Below are positions 1 through 11,135 of a stretch of 64,000 nucleotides of DNA, piece after piece. The notes below the pieces were generated by a model. That model was not told where the DNA came from. It searched no databases and was given only the letters and a program-made list of their open reading frames with translations. The stretch comes from Amborella trichopoda (Eukaryota > Streptophyta > Magnoliopsida > Amborellales > Amborellaceae), in assembly GCF_000471905.2 (NCBI RefSeq), contig NW_006495875.1, forward strand, positions 584,817 to 648,816. Reading direction: 5' to 3'. A program made the position numbers and the translations under genes. The first letter of the stretch is position 1. Each line of letters opens with the position of its first letter.

Positions 1-277
1 AGAGAGAGAGAGAGAAATCTTCCCCTGTTTTACTTGACCTATTTACTCTGTTTTACTTTACCCATTTGTAAAACTTAGAACTGCCAAGTGCTGAACACCC
101 TGTTCCACTTTTTACACACTGTCGTTAGAGAAAGACAAGAGGCGTTTTGCCCTTGGACACTTGACACATCTTCATCACAACCAGAGAGAGAGGAAGAGGG
201 CCCTTTTTTATCAAAACCCAATGCAAAGAATTGAATTTGCAGCTGACCCCATCTCACCATTTCCCTTCCTCTCACAG
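1..277 (+). other. Intron of the expansin gene, opening with an (AG)n microsatellite
   Basis: Positions 1-15 are an AG repeat cut by the window edge. The rest has no expansin-like coding sequence and ends in a good acceptor at 276-277. The reverse-strand reading frame across it is a shadow. Confidence 0.55.
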
Positions 278-581
278 GGTCCCTTGCCAGAAGAAGGGTG
301 GGATCAGATTCACCATTAATGGCCACTCCTACTTCAACCTCGTCCTCATCACCAACGTCGGTGGTGCCGGCGACATCACCGCTGTCTGGATCAAAGGCTC
401 GAGCTCCGGCTGGCAATCCATGTCCCAGAACTGGGGTCAAAACTGGCAGAGCAACTCCTACCTCAATGGCCAAGCCCTCTCGTTCAGAATCACCACCAGT
501 GATGGCCGCACTCTTGAATCAGACAATGTTGCCCCTTCCGACTGGAATTTTGGCCAAACTTTTAGTGGCAACCAGTTCTAA
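278..581 (+). CDS. Alpha-expansin, last exon (C-terminal domain), 5' part outside the window
   Basis: Alpha-expansins loosen the cell wall at acid pH by weakening cellulose-xyloglucan contacts; they are secreted. The exon opens right after an acceptor (polypyrimidine stretch, CACAG at 273-277), and the Arg codon is split across the junction, as I recall for this family. The translation starts [20 protein letters not shown], contains [15 protein letters not shown] and ends FGQTF.GNQF, the signature of the C-terminal expansin/CBM63 domain, with a TAA at 579-581. Some positions are unusual, such as [11 protein letters not shown] and [10 protein letters not shown] where many homologues have a V-S-I-K-G and a S-Y-N-V-A-P pattern. 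The double-psi barrel catalytic-like domain and signal peptide must lie before position 1; bases 1-277 read as intron. It could be a pseudogene fragment, but the exon is open and well kept. Confidence 0.9.
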
Positions 582-1035
582 CTCCCAACCCCACAATGCT
601 TAAACCACTTTTAAATTTAGGGGTTCCCTCCAACTTTAGGTAAACTCTACTACTACTATTAGCTCAAATCTGATCACCATGGGTCTTTTTTTTTTTTTTG
701 GTCATGGGCTCATTTTTAAAATAGCCCTGATTTTTTTCTTTTTTGAATTGGGATTTTGGTTTTTGGCACTAAATTTAGGGGAAGAGTCTATAGGTGGTGC
801 TAAATTTGGCAGAGGTGGACATTTGTGGTGTCACCCGCCCCCTTAAGCTTTTATGGTTGGTGGGTTTTTTTTTCTATTCCACCTGTTTCAGCTTGGTTGC
901 TGAAATTTGTGCTTGGGAAAAGTAAAATGTAGTTTATATGATTACATATATGGTGTCAAATGAATGAGAGTGTCTAAGTGTGTAATGGACAGGGTCCTCT
1001 ATGTAAATGTATCTTCCTCGAGTGATAATGACAAA
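582..1035 (+). other. 3' flank / probable 3' UTR of the expansin gene
   Basis: No coding signal. T-rich stretches and several possible polyadenylation-like AT-rich motifs follow the stop codon. The true cleavage site cannot be chosen from sequence alone. Confidence 0.4.
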
Positions 1036-1179
1036 CTACTTGAGCTTTGTTAATGGATCTTTATTGTTTGCGATGGCTTCTCTTTGTTTCTCTTGATTTA
1101 TTCCAAGGCCTACTACATGAGAAGTGCACACTTCTTCTGCTAGAAAGAGAGAGAGAGAGGAAAAGACGAAGCTCTCATA

Positions 1180-1535
1180 AATTATGTTCATTGTTCTGAA
1201 CTTCAAATGAATATATAAAATTATATCGATTGCTCTAAACTTCTGATCAATATGAGAGAGAGATATGAATGAAAAAGTTATCATAAATTATGTTGATTGA
1301 GAGAGATATGAAACGAAGAAGTTCTCATAAATCAAGTTGATTGTTGTGAACTTCTAATGAATGTCTAAATTATGTTGATTATTCTAAACTTCAAATGAAT
1401 ATGAGAGAAAGAGATGAAAAGAAAAAGCAGTTGTCTCATGAATTATGTTGATTGTTCTAAACTTCTGATGAATACGAGTTACAGTGACGAAAAGAAAAAG
1501 CAGTTCTCGCATGAATTATGTTGACTTTTAAGTAC
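1180..1535. repeat. Degenerate AT-rich minisatellite, about five to six units
   Basis: A unit built around CATAAATTATGTTGATTGTT followed by CTAAACTTC.GATGAATATGAGAGAGAGAT recurs at variable spacing of about 60 to 90 bases. Units differ by small indels, and (GA)n tracts separate them. No coding potential is visible. Confidence 0.75.
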
Positions 1536-1840
1536 TACTAATAATTGGAATAATTAATAAACTTTTTACTTGGGAAGTGAGTCGTCCGCATTAATTGTAC
1601 GGGATTTTCCTGGATTCTAACGTTAAAAGAGTGTGTAGCCCTTGTTAATTCCTGCCCTTTTTGACCCATTCCTAATGAGTAATGTGAATTGTGAGAATAT
1701 AAGGTCTCACAAATTCTGTTGAATTCAAGGGAGAGAGTCAATTTTCATTAATTAATCTAATTTCAAATTGGAAAAGGGGCTTAGGTCGTAACATCCGCAC
1801 ACTTTAGACGTCACGTTGTGGTTGTCATTCCCACGATTAA

Positions 1841-1960
1841 TATCATCTGATAATACTTTTAGCCTACTTGAAATTTACTTGAAAAAATAGGTAAGGGTTG
1901 TATCATCTGGTAATACTTTAAGCCGACTTGAAATTTACTTGAAAAAATAGATAAGGGTTG
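1841..1960. repeat. 60-bp tandem duplication
   Basis: Two head-to-tail copies, 1841-1900 and 1901-1960, each starting TATCATCTG.TAATACTTT and ending with a TAAGGGTTG motif. They differ at only a few positions, so the duplication is fairly recent compared with the decayed surroundings. Confidence 0.9.
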
Positions 1961-2111
1961 TATTTCTCACTGAATTATTTAAAAAAAAAAATCTAATTTC
2001 AAAATTTCAATAGAAAGATTACGAGAGGATGAATCTCAAATTCTAATGATTTCAAACGAGATAAAGAGCGTAATTCTCATAAAATTTATTGATTTGAAGA
2101 GATAAGAGTGT

Positions 2112-2320
2112 GTTGTTGTGTTATCATCATCAACCAATTAGGGTCGGCTATACCAATTTTGATCCGTCATTATGTTCTATTAGGAGTTATACTCTTTCTA
2201 TGGTCATAAGTCTTTATATCGTTTCTCACAACTTTCAAATGATTATTTTTTGGTTTACTTTTTATCTTATTTTAGCTTTCGACTTGAACTAACTCACACC
2301 TCCTAACAAATATTGTATCG
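2112..2320 (-). mobile_element. 3'-end fragment of an RTE-type non-LTR retrotransposon
   Basis: TTATCATCATCA at 2120 is followed by AGGGTCGGCTATACCAATTT, a Leu/Tyr-rich junk frame, and a CGACTTGAACTAACTCACAC motif near 2281. The same order occurs in the longer RTE LINE copy at 50886-51100. In plant RTE LINEs the 3' end carries trinucleotide repeats, so the sense strand here is minus. Confidence 0.7.
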
Positions 2321-2625
2321 GATCTCTGTGGTTTTGTATCTCCCTCCCAATTTTAAAATAAATAGCGGTCTCTTTCTTAAAGTTTTAGCGAGAGAATCCC
2401 TCTTGACGTTTATGAAAGAGAGAAGGCTCCCTCTTCTAGGGTTTTACATGATAGAGTCTCCCAACTTCAATAAAAATGATTTAATCTCAATAATTCAGTA
2501 ATAAGAATCAAACTTGAATTGAAAAGTGGTGCTAAGGGAGATAATACCCTTGCTAACTTTCCCATAAAAGAGAGTTTCCATTTTCAAAAGAGAGGGAGGG
2601 AGTCCTACCTAATTTTAAAGGGATA

Positions 2626-2850
2626 GCAACAGGCCCGGACATGGACTCAGACCCAATTAGACATGATTCAAAATTTAATGTATTTGTCTATATTTAACTA
2701 TAATTTATATATTGTGATTCAAAAAATATTATCAGATCTGATTTCAAATAGTATTTGGGTTAAAAATTTAAACCCCAACCGAAACCTACCGGGTCTAGTT
2801 TTTAAAGAAATACGCGGACCTGACCGGGTCTACCCCCCTCGGGTCCTTTG
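2626..2850. mobile_element. MITE-like fragment rich in GGGTC/GACCC words
   Basis: Starts AGGGATAGCAACAGGCCCGG and holds GACCTGACCGGGTCTACCC near 2817-2836. It resembles the element at 40765-41228, whose terminus reads GGGGTGGCAACGGGTC, but is decayed. Assignment is by eye. Confidence 0.4.
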
Positions 2851-3269
2851 ATAGAGAGGAGAGAGAGACCCTCCCTCCAAATCTTGAAAGATTTGACGCT
2901 TTGGGTATAAAAAACTACAAGTGTGAGACTTATTTTTTAGCCCATTCCAAGAAAATTAAAATCGAAGCCATCATCTTCCAAACTCGGGTAAAGAGCCTGG
3001 AATTTCCATGCAGTCGAAGAACTTTGGAAATGACGGCCCCCCCTCCTCTCTCTCTGTCATTTTTCTTCTCTCTCATCGAAGACCGTGTTAACATGTTCCT
3101 CTCTCTCTCTAGAAAACTTTCTCTCTCTCTCTATCTAACCCTTTAGAAAACTACAATTCAGTGAGGTCCTCAGTACTTTCTTGGGAAAGTCACCACATTC
3201 TTTTCAATCTTTGGTTCCAAATTGTTAACTGTAGCCCCACAACCGATTTTTTTGAGTTTTTTTTTGTTA
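2851..3269. other. Gene-free stretch with CT-rich microsatellites
   Basis: Contains several (CT)n and (GA)n runs at 2860-2870 and 3045-3135. Nothing coding is recognisable; the plus-strand reading frame near 2901-3146 is low-complexity. Confidence 0.5.
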
Positions 3270-3580
3270 TTGGGAAAATGGTTTGATAAGGCTGTAGCCA
3301 TATCAAAATAAGGAATACCTCGCCTAATAAATTGTAATTCAAATGTTGAAAAACTTCTAAATCGATCATCTCGGCTTTAATATTATAATCCTAAAAGAAA
3401 AAAAGGATTTTAAACTTTACAATAGTTTATATTGCAAGAAATTGTCCATTTCGTCTTAAAATTAAATGTTCACATATTTACAGGACTTGTATGATTTTTT
3501 GAGTTTTAAATTTTATTCTCGGTATTGAAATTGATTTTAGATCCATTATGAAGATTTTCGACGCTTAAAATGCTTTTGAG
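3270..3580 (+). mobile_element. Degenerate MITE, family M2 (partial copy)
   Basis: GGAAAATGGTTTGATAAGG at 3275 with TATCAAAATAA downstream matches, in inverted orientation, the copy ending near 34912. The AAATGTTGAAAAACTTCTAA part resembles the copy at 45650-45990. Confidence 0.5.
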
Positions 3581-3994
3581 ACGAAGATTTGAGGGGAGGT
3601 TTTGTTTTGGTTTCATAAAGCCTAGGCCATCTAGAAGCTTGTATCGGTAGGTGAGTTTCCTTGAATGAATTTCCACAAAACCTACCTTTAATATGCCAAA
3701 TTTAAAATAAGTGAGAAGATTTTGAAAAGGAAAATGGATGTCAAAATTTCAACCTTAGGTCTTGACCCAAATTAGTGACTCTTGAGGCTTAGATAAAAAA
3801 AAAATTACTATTTTTTTCTTCTCTTTTTTCCTTTTTTTTGATGCTAAGATTTCAAAATTCATACCTCAAGTCTTGGCCCAAATCACGGGTACTGATCCTT
3901 ATTCTTGGCTCTCCCTCTTGACTCGTGAGAGGGTTCCAGGTCCCTCCCTGGCTCCCAATTTGGGTCAAACAAGGGTGAAGAGGCCTTGGGCTAA

Positions 3995-4470
3995 ACCAGT
4001 GCTTGCAAAGTCAGCCTGTCCAACTTAGAACCGGCTAGTCAAACAAGTTCCGAGCACTGGTTGATTCAATTTTGGTTAGTTTTGGTGGTCTGATCGGATA
4101 TTTTTGAAAAAATAAATAATAAATATAAAATTCAAAAAATAAAGGATTTGTTTGTAATGTGTTTTTTAAAATTTTTTTTATCATTTTTTGCTAAGATTGG
4201 AAAGTGTTTTGGCCATGACTACCTATTTTTAAATTTTTTCGATTTTTTTGAAATTTTTTAAAAGTACCCATTGCCACAAATCGATTTTTTAAAATCCATT
4301 TTTTTTTACTGCTTTTCAACTTCATAGGGATGTTCTGTTTTTTAATAAGCTTTGAATACCTCTTTCATATTGTTTTGGGATTTTTTTTGCATTTTTGTAT
4401 TTTATTTTTTAACACTTTTTAGACCGGCTGGGACCTGCCCGATTAGGGCCGGGTCCGAGTAACCGGTAAA
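3995..4470 (-). mobile_element. Interspersed element family A, about 450 bp, inverted copy
   Basis: Outer parts carry AACCGG and CCGGGT words (4032-4060 and 4423-4470). The interior holds the inverse of the shared motif around TTTGCCAAAATGAT (here ATCATTTTTTGCTAAGATTGG). Other copies lie at 8340-8810, 9480-9925 and 18570-19010. No coding capacity is visible, so these are non-autonomous. Confidence 0.65.
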
Positions 4471-5554
4471 CGAACCTTTAAACTCGGCCCTGTTCGATTC
4501 TCTTCTCCCTGAAAGAAACTTTGTACTTTGCAATTTTTTAAATAAATACACGAGATATCGCCATTCCTTACAGCATCTCTGCATTTTCGTGCTTGTCTTA
4601 AATACCCCTCGTGTCCCATGTGAAATATCCATCCCCCTCCCTATCTAGCACAAACACGCTGGTACTCCGGGATCGGAGATCCGATGGGTCTATTAGATAG
4701 GCTTGTTGCGGACCTGGATAATGGACCTGACGAGTTGAGTTTGGGTCTACTTGACCTAGACCCAACTCGGGTTGGATCTGGGACCGGGTCCAAGTTAGAC
4801 CTTACCGAACTTGACCCTGTATTTATCATATAACTCTTTTTTTTATTATTATTATTTCTAGAGTTGGATCTACGACCAGGGCGATCCAAACCTCAACCTA
4901 ACCCATTCCTAGCCCAATTTATGGATACCTTGTGTATCCCAATGTCATCACGCGATAGTGTTTTGATATTTTGATAGATTTTGATAATCCTCTAGGTGTC
5001 TTTCATGTGTCTGTTTTTTTTTTTTATATATATTGGGTAATTTAGTGAGGAAGAGAGGCCCTACCAATTTTTTCAAGTAGATTAAGAGTTAGCTTTTTGA
5101 AAGTATTAATGGGGTGGTGTTAGTGGTGGGAATGAGAATGAAAGCCACAATATGATGACTAAGGTATGGGGTGCTACCACCATGACCCTAGCCATTTGTG
5201 ATACACACAATGTTACCGCACTATGCTATTTCACACAATATCGTCCAAAGTGTCCACAAATAAACACACCTTCACTTGTGGCTTAAATTTTAAAAATAAT
5301 TTATTATGCAATTTGAACATGAAACCTCTCATGTTTGTGACTGCTATTCTATATTAGTATTGATATTGGAAATTTTTTTAAAAAAATATATAAAATAAAT
5401 ACAAAAATTTACAATCCTTTAAATGATTGTCTTGGCCGTTTATCTTTTGTATATAAAAAGACACAAACTCACAATTATTCTTGTCTTTTAAATTGATTAG
5501 ATACAAAGTTCACGAAAAAAAAAATTCCTGGACTTCGTAATTCAACTCAAGTTA
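4471..5554. other. Gene-free AT-rich stretch
   Basis: 4660-4905 contains GACCTGG, GGGTCTA and GGACCGGGTCC words resembling the GGGTC-rich MITE type, on a reduced scale. The rest is AT-rich without recognisable features. The two short minus-strand reading frames here are repeat translations. Confidence 0.4.
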
Positions 5555-5640
5555 TCAAATATGACATCTAACGAGTGTAAACGATTGTGACATCTATGTA
5601 CATAAAATAAATGATCTCTTTGTAATCAATATCATTAATA
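5555..5640 (-). mobile_element. Fragment of MITE family M1
   Basis: CGATTGTGACATCTATGTAC and AATAAATGATCTCTTTGTAA resemble the right arm of the roughly 220-bp M1 elements at 16021-16238, 36238-36456 and 45363-45583. Only this arm is seen. Confidence 0.45.
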
Positions 5641-5929
5641 TAAAACTCATTTTATCGTTAGGTTTTATCATAATTTCAGATTGTATCTTTTAACTTACAC
5701 ACACATCACATATGAATTTTACATGCATAATTTGAAATGATCTTCCCCATTAATAACTATTTATCATTAGAACACAAACTCATTAGAAACGTTGCCTCTC
5801 TTAGAAAAGGAGATAATAAATAGGAAATAAAACACCAAAGCTCCACGATGTAATATGTGTAAACTTAAAATTTGGAAATAAATAGAAGTTGTCGCTTTCG
5901 TCAAAGGCCTTGCATGTGAACCTTTGTAC

Positions 5930-6245
5930 TCTGTGAGGTTTTATAAGGTGTCAACCTTATACTATTGAAGTAAGATGTACCTCAAAACGATGTCGAAAAT
6001 GTAGTTTTGGTATGGCAAGGCCTTGATATAAATCTAATGTTTTCTCCAATTATAAAATTTTAAAGTTATAGAAATGTGACGATCAACCAGATCTATAAAT
6101 ACTTGAAAATCTTGAAAATGGACGGTCCAGATAATGTGTTAGAAGATGAACTATTTTAGCACTAGATTCCTTTTTTTTTTTTTTTCGCCTATGTATCTTG
6201 AGTTGAGATTACGGAGTTGAGGGTTTCCGGTATAAGAACAACCTT
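5930..6245 (+). mobile_element. MITE-like element, family M2
   Basis: Shares with the copies at 10780-11135, 20995-21245, 34650-34912 and 45650-45990 a block reading AGATCTATAAATA, then TTGAAAATGGACGGTC, then GATAATGTGTTA.AAGATG. Ends carry AAGGTGT.AACCTTA-type words. Non-coding. Confidence 0.6.
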
Positions 6246-7260
6246 CACCATTGGGTTTGTTAAACAATAATAAAAATGAATTAATTATTTTTATAATAAT
6301 AAAAATATTTTTTTTGGTATTTTCACAAAAATGAAAGTATTCATTTTTTTTAAAATGAAAATGAAGTTTATTGCATGAGAATTTCGACCTATATTTTGCT
6401 TTAAAAAACGTAAATGTGCCTCAAAACTGATTGTACGGCACTCCATTTCCCGGTAAACAAGTACCTAGGGCTTCTGCCCTTTTCCATTAATTTTATCTTG
6501 ATAAAAGTCCCTCCTTTGACCAACTCCTAGTTTTGGAGAAATCTGTCTATTAAATTTGTTTTCTCCGATCATTAAATCTATTTTTCTGTTAAAATAATTG
6601 CAATTTTTTTTATCATTTTCTTTCTATTAAATCTTTCTGTCAAATAGGTATTTTTTATATTTTTTGTTATTTTTATTGCAGTGAATTTTTATGTATTATT
6701 TTTTGGAAAATATGGATACTTTTATAAAATAAATATTCACCAATATGCAATATGATTATCAAAGAAGAATTTAAATAAAAAAAATTTAAATTACTAATGC
6801 ATCGAAAATTTAGTAATTAACGAAGCTGACAATTATTATTAATGCATCACAATATAAAAAATTACTATTTATCTTAAGTGGCTTGAATTTATGATTAATT
6901 TTTATTTAGATTTTACACCTAATTTTTTTAAAAAGTATATGATCATTAATATTTAAAATGAAAATTAAAAATTAAAAAATAATAATATTTTGAAAAAAAA
7001 TTTAGACCATTAATATTTACTTTTCTTTAAGAGAAAAATCACCACTTCACATTTAACTTTAAGATTGGTGTGGCGACGGACACAAATGGAGGATTGCATC
7101 AGATACGCATAAAATACTTTTTCGAAGCTAAATAATTTTATGATAAACATTTATCATTAAATCTGTAATTATCAGTAATAAATACCCAGCAACTCACCTT
7201 AACTAATGAATTAAATAAGTGTTTGAAGATTGATTGAAATGGAGAAATTAAGGAGACAAA
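6246..7260. other. Very AT-rich gene-free stretch
   Basis: Poly-A and poly-T runs dominate. No coding, RNA-gene or transposon signature is visible. Confidence 0.5.
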
Positions 7261-7560
7261 ACAACTCTTGTGTTTGTCAGTTTGTTTGAGGTGGCGCCGC
7301 CCTTAGCGGCGATTCAAGCGGCGTGGTTATTGCCGCATTTTGTCGCTTATCTCTCTCTAGAGTCTAAGCTTTCTCTCTCTAAAAACCTCTGGACAAAAGC
7401 CCATGAAAGTGGAATAGCTCTTTCTCTCTCTACAGTCTCTAAACTTTCTCTCTCTAAATATCTGTCTCACTGCTCTTGATGTAACTCCGCGGCGGGTCGA
7501 AGGAGGTCCGGCAATGAGATGACCCTCTCCCGATAAATAGTCGGGAAAAATTGTTAAAAT
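7261..7560. other. GC-rich island in AT-rich DNA, unidentified
   Basis: GGTGGCGCCGCCCTTAGCGG near 7291 and CTCCGCGGCGGGTCGAAGG near 7486 stand out from the surroundings. Between them, two imperfect copies of a CTCTCTCTA.AGTCTAAGC.TTCTCTCTCTAAA motif occur. The 69-codon plus-strand frame starts from a non-ATG codon and matches nothing I know. It may be the remnant of a mobile-element leader or a gene fragment. Confidence 0.35.
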
Positions 7561-7925
7561 CTCTTTTTGACTGAACTTACCCCTAACTAATTTTTAAAAT
7601 ATTAACAAAATAATTATAATTTTATAATTATTTTTAATTTTTGTAAAAATAAATTTATTTTACCAAAATACCTACATTTGACCTATGTTTGCGATACCCA
7701 CTTTTTTTTGACCGAGAAATGAATCCATACAGGCTTGGCAAAAAATAGTGCCAAACCATGATTTTATAGTATCGGTCCAACAATGGACCGAAAAATGAGT
7801 TTGGTCCGATACAAAAAATATGTTGGATGGGTCCGGCTAGACAAGCCAAGGATCAATAAAAAACAAAATAATAAAAAAAAATAATAATTAAAATGAAGAT
7901 GAAAAGTTGGATTGAGTCATCTTTT
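7561..7925. other. Gene-free AT-rich stretch
   Basis: AT-rich, with GGTCCGATAC-type words at 7765-7840 that may be a decayed MITE. No gene is seen. Confidence 0.35.
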
Positions 7926-8035
7926 CTATATTTGTTTTATCATCATCATGTGTTTATCTCAATTACTTGAGGTTAGCTACATGAATCGTATTTCATGATT
8001 ATGTTTTATCAAGGGTTTAGATAAACCGGAGATCA
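7926..8035 (-). mobile_element. Short RTE-LINE 3'-end fragment
   Basis: ATCATCATCATG followed by CTTGAGGTTAGCTACATGAA near 7965-7984 resembles the 3'-end signature at 50920-50975 (GGTCGGCTACACGAATCC). Confidence 0.5.
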
Positions 8036-8124
8036 ATAAAAAAATAGTAAAAAAATTTAAAACATGAAACAATGAAAATGAAGAAGAAAAGATGTATTGA
8101 GTCTTTTTTTTTTATATATATTTA

Positions 8125-8310
8125 TTTCATCATTATCAAAGTCTTATCTCAACTATTCGTGATCGGCTGTGTAAATCTAGTTCCTCCATTATGCTCTATA
8201 AGACCCGTACCGTTAGTATGACTATAAGTTATTTTATCTTTTTCACTACTTACATCCCTGTTTTTTTTTGGGTTTTCTTCATACACTTTTAGAGCCTTTC
8301 ACTTGAACAC
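8125..8310 (-). mobile_element. RTE-LINE 3'-end fragment, third short copy
   Basis: CATCATTATCAAAGTCTTAT, then GTGATCGGCTGTGTAAATC, then a CCATTATGCTCTATAAG.CC motif and a CTTTCACTTGAAC motif, in the same order as the copies at 2112-2320 and 50886-51100. Sense strand is minus. Confidence 0.6.
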
Positions 8311-8339
8311 TTTTTTTATATTTATTTAATAATCTATAT

Positions 8340-8810
8340 TAGTGTTCAATTGCACGAACTGCTCAGAGAAACCGGCCATGGGCTAGGTCCGGGTTACCTA
8401 GAACTGATTATGGTAACCAAACCGAGTCGACCAAGTATCAGCTGGGCAAAAAATATGTTAAAAATTAAAAAATCCAAAAAACATGAAATTTTTGTTTAAT
8501 ATAGGATTAAACAAACACATCTAAATATGGTTAAAAAAAATATTAAAAAAATTGATTTGAAAAATAAATTGTGATCGGGGGTATTTTAAAAAAAGATGAG
8601 AAAATGTAAAATAAGATCCGTGGCCAAAATACTTTCTAATCTTTGCCAAAATGGTGGAACATGTAAAAAGACATGTTACAAATAGATTTCTTATTTTTTG
8701 AATTCTTTATATTTTCTAATTTTCTTTAAGATCCCCGAGTTGAACCCCCAATTAGAGACTCGGTCGCGAGCCCGAGTTACTCGACTGGACTCTCCCAGTT
8801 AGTCTAACAT
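8340..8810 (+). mobile_element. Interspersed element family A, copy 2
   Basis: GAAACCGGCCATGGGCTAGG at the left, AATCTTTGCCAAAATGGTGG at 8638-8657, and CTCGGTCGCGAGCCCGAG at the right. The left and right GC-rich ends surround an AT-rich middle, as in the other copies. Non-coding. Confidence 0.65.
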
Positions 8811-9479
8811 TGATTTAAATTTTAAATCTAAAAAAAACCTGAAAAACATTGGTAGCAATGTAAATGAGAGAAACAAACTTTTCCCCAACTGAATAAGGGA
8901 ATCAGCCTGGCTGCATCCAGTTCAATCCAGATCAGTGATTTTTAAAACCTTGATTTAGAGTAAATTAGTTTGAATTGAAGTCTTCCAAATCCAAACTATA
9001 TTATTACAAACAATAGAAAGAAGACACAATTGTTAGAGAGAGAGAGAGAGAGAGGTGTTCAGGGCGTCTCCCATGGTTAGAATGAAATTTTTTCCATTTG
9101 AAATTTTGATATGTACCTAACAATTACAAGATGAAAGACAGTAAGTTTTTAACTACTTAACTGTCAAGAATTTGGATTGTAAAAATCATACAGTATAATG
9201 TTTAATCTAATGATGGTTTTTAAGGCACAAATGTAGGAAATGAGTAAAGGGAATGCTCCACTCAGATCATACAATCTCTTGAATTTCTATATATTTGATG
9301 GAAATGGAAAAATTAGAGAGAATACAAGGGCCATAGTCTTGAGAGAGGGGATCATTTTTTTTGCTTACTCCTATATATCCACGAACATTTAATTTTTATT
9401 GGATAGTTGGGATCTCAACACAAACATTGTGTGTAGATCAAGTAGGAAAATTCGAACCGGAAAGGTTAATCAGACATAG
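8811..9479. other. Gene-free stretch with an (AG)n microsatellite at 9034-9053
   Basis: An AG repeat of about ten units lies at 9034-9053. Nothing else is recognisable. Confidence 0.5.
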
Positions 9480-9925
9480 GGATGGAAGCGGTTATTTGGT
9501 ATTAATCAAGTTGGTTCAACTAGCCTAACTGGGTAAGTCTTGGGCAGTAAAAAAAGTGATAAAAAAATACAAAAAATCTAATAAAATATAAAAAGTATAA
9601 CTAAAACATGATCAAATAAAGCACATCCAAGTAAAGTTGAAAATTAATGAAAAAAATAGATTTTAAAAAATCGATTTGTGCTAAGAGTTATTTTTGAATT
9701 TTTTTAAAAAAGGTGGGAAAATGTGAAAATAAGTATTAATGGCCAAAACAATTTTCAATCTTTGCCAAAATGATGAAAAATATTAAAAAATATATTACAA
9801 ACAAAGTCCGTTATTTTTTTAGATTTTATATAATTTATTTTGATTTTTTTTAAATACCCAATTGATTCACCAAAACAGGATCCAACCAGACGGTTAGAAT
9901 TTAAACCGCCTGATTTTTCCTACAC
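9480..9925 (+). mobile_element. Interspersed element family A, copy 3
   Basis: Left part ACTAGCCTAACTGGGTAAG, middle AATCTTTGCCAAAATGATG at 9759-9777, right part with GGATCCAACCAGACGG. Collinear with copies 2 and 4. Confidence 0.65.
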
Positions 9926-10779
9926 TAGTGGAGACACACATTCCGGTAAAGTCCTCCCTAGTTAGTCACTCACTTCTTTAATTATCAATACAAGATCTCA
10001 TACTTTTGATTTTGCCACCCATGTCATGGGTGACTTAATCAAGAGAAGCCTCTAGATAATTAAAAAAAAGTGAATGGTCCAATGCATCCTCCAATTTTAG
10101 AGGAAACTTATCAAAATACACTAAATGTATCAGTTTCTTAGCATTTTATCCATTTTCAACTATTCTTGATCGACCAGGAATTTTAAATGAATATAAATAT
10201 ATAAAATATTTCATCTCTTACATACATTTTAATAAATTTCTCAAATTTATATTAAGAAATTTGGAACTAGGGGTATTTTAGGAAATAATAAATTCAATAA
10301 AAAGATACAAGTATCAAATATGAAAGAGGCATTTTTTTAATACCACAAAATATATAAGATACTTGAGAAAATTCCCCATTTTCTATTAGTGCTCTCATTT
10401 TAGCTGGTGATTCATTTTTATGTTTTCAAGGGAGAAACATTTGTCTTGTTCCTTAATTTATTTTGCGTTTTTAAGGGGCAAATCAAAAGAATAGGACAAT
10501 ACCTTTACTTTATTAATTTTTAAAATGGTTTTGGAGATTCCAGTGAAACAAACTGATAGTAAAAGAGACAAAACAGCAAATACAAAACCACAATCACTTG
10601 ATATCTTTCCTTTGAATCTTTCATTAATTTGTTATTGACAAAGAAGACAAACATGATGCAAAAACTACTTTTGTTTTTTGAATATTTTGAGTTTACAATT
10701 ATTCCCCATTCCTTATGTGACAGCCGTTTCTTACACCACGCTTGAAAGTTTTCAGTAGCACTTTGGGGTGTGGTTTGCA
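9926..10779. other. Gene-free AT-rich stretch
   Basis: No recognised element. The 86-codon minus-strand frame at 10520-10780 has no known domain and an amino-acid make-up expected of random AT-rich DNA. Confidence 0.45.
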
Positions 10780-11135
10780 TAAGGCCGTGGCCTTAAACAA
10801 TCAAAGTAAGGTGTACTTTCAAATAGTGTCAAAAAATGTTGTTTCAATACTGGGAATCTTTGTGATGGCTTGAGATTTTATTTTTATCCTTAATTATAAA
10901 ATTTAAAGCTCAAAAAACAATGTAGATCGAGCACATCTATGAACACTTAACAGTCTTTAAAATTGACGGTTCAAAAATACATTACAAGATGCACTATTTC
11001 TAAGACTTGAAATCTATTTTCTCTCATGTCCATACATCTTGAGGTCCAGATTTGAGGATTTTTGGATATCGAAACAACCTCTTCTAGTGATTTTTGAGGT
11101 GCGTCTTAATTTGATTGTGTATGGCCTCACCCTTA
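10780..11135 (+). mobile_element. MITE-like element, family M2, second copy
   Basis: AGTAAGGTGTACTTTCAAAT near the left, the block from AGCACATCTATGAACACTT through AAATTGACGGTTCAAAAAT, then CAAGATGCACTATTT and CATACATCTTGAGG. Same order as the copy at 5930-6245. Confidence 0.6.
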
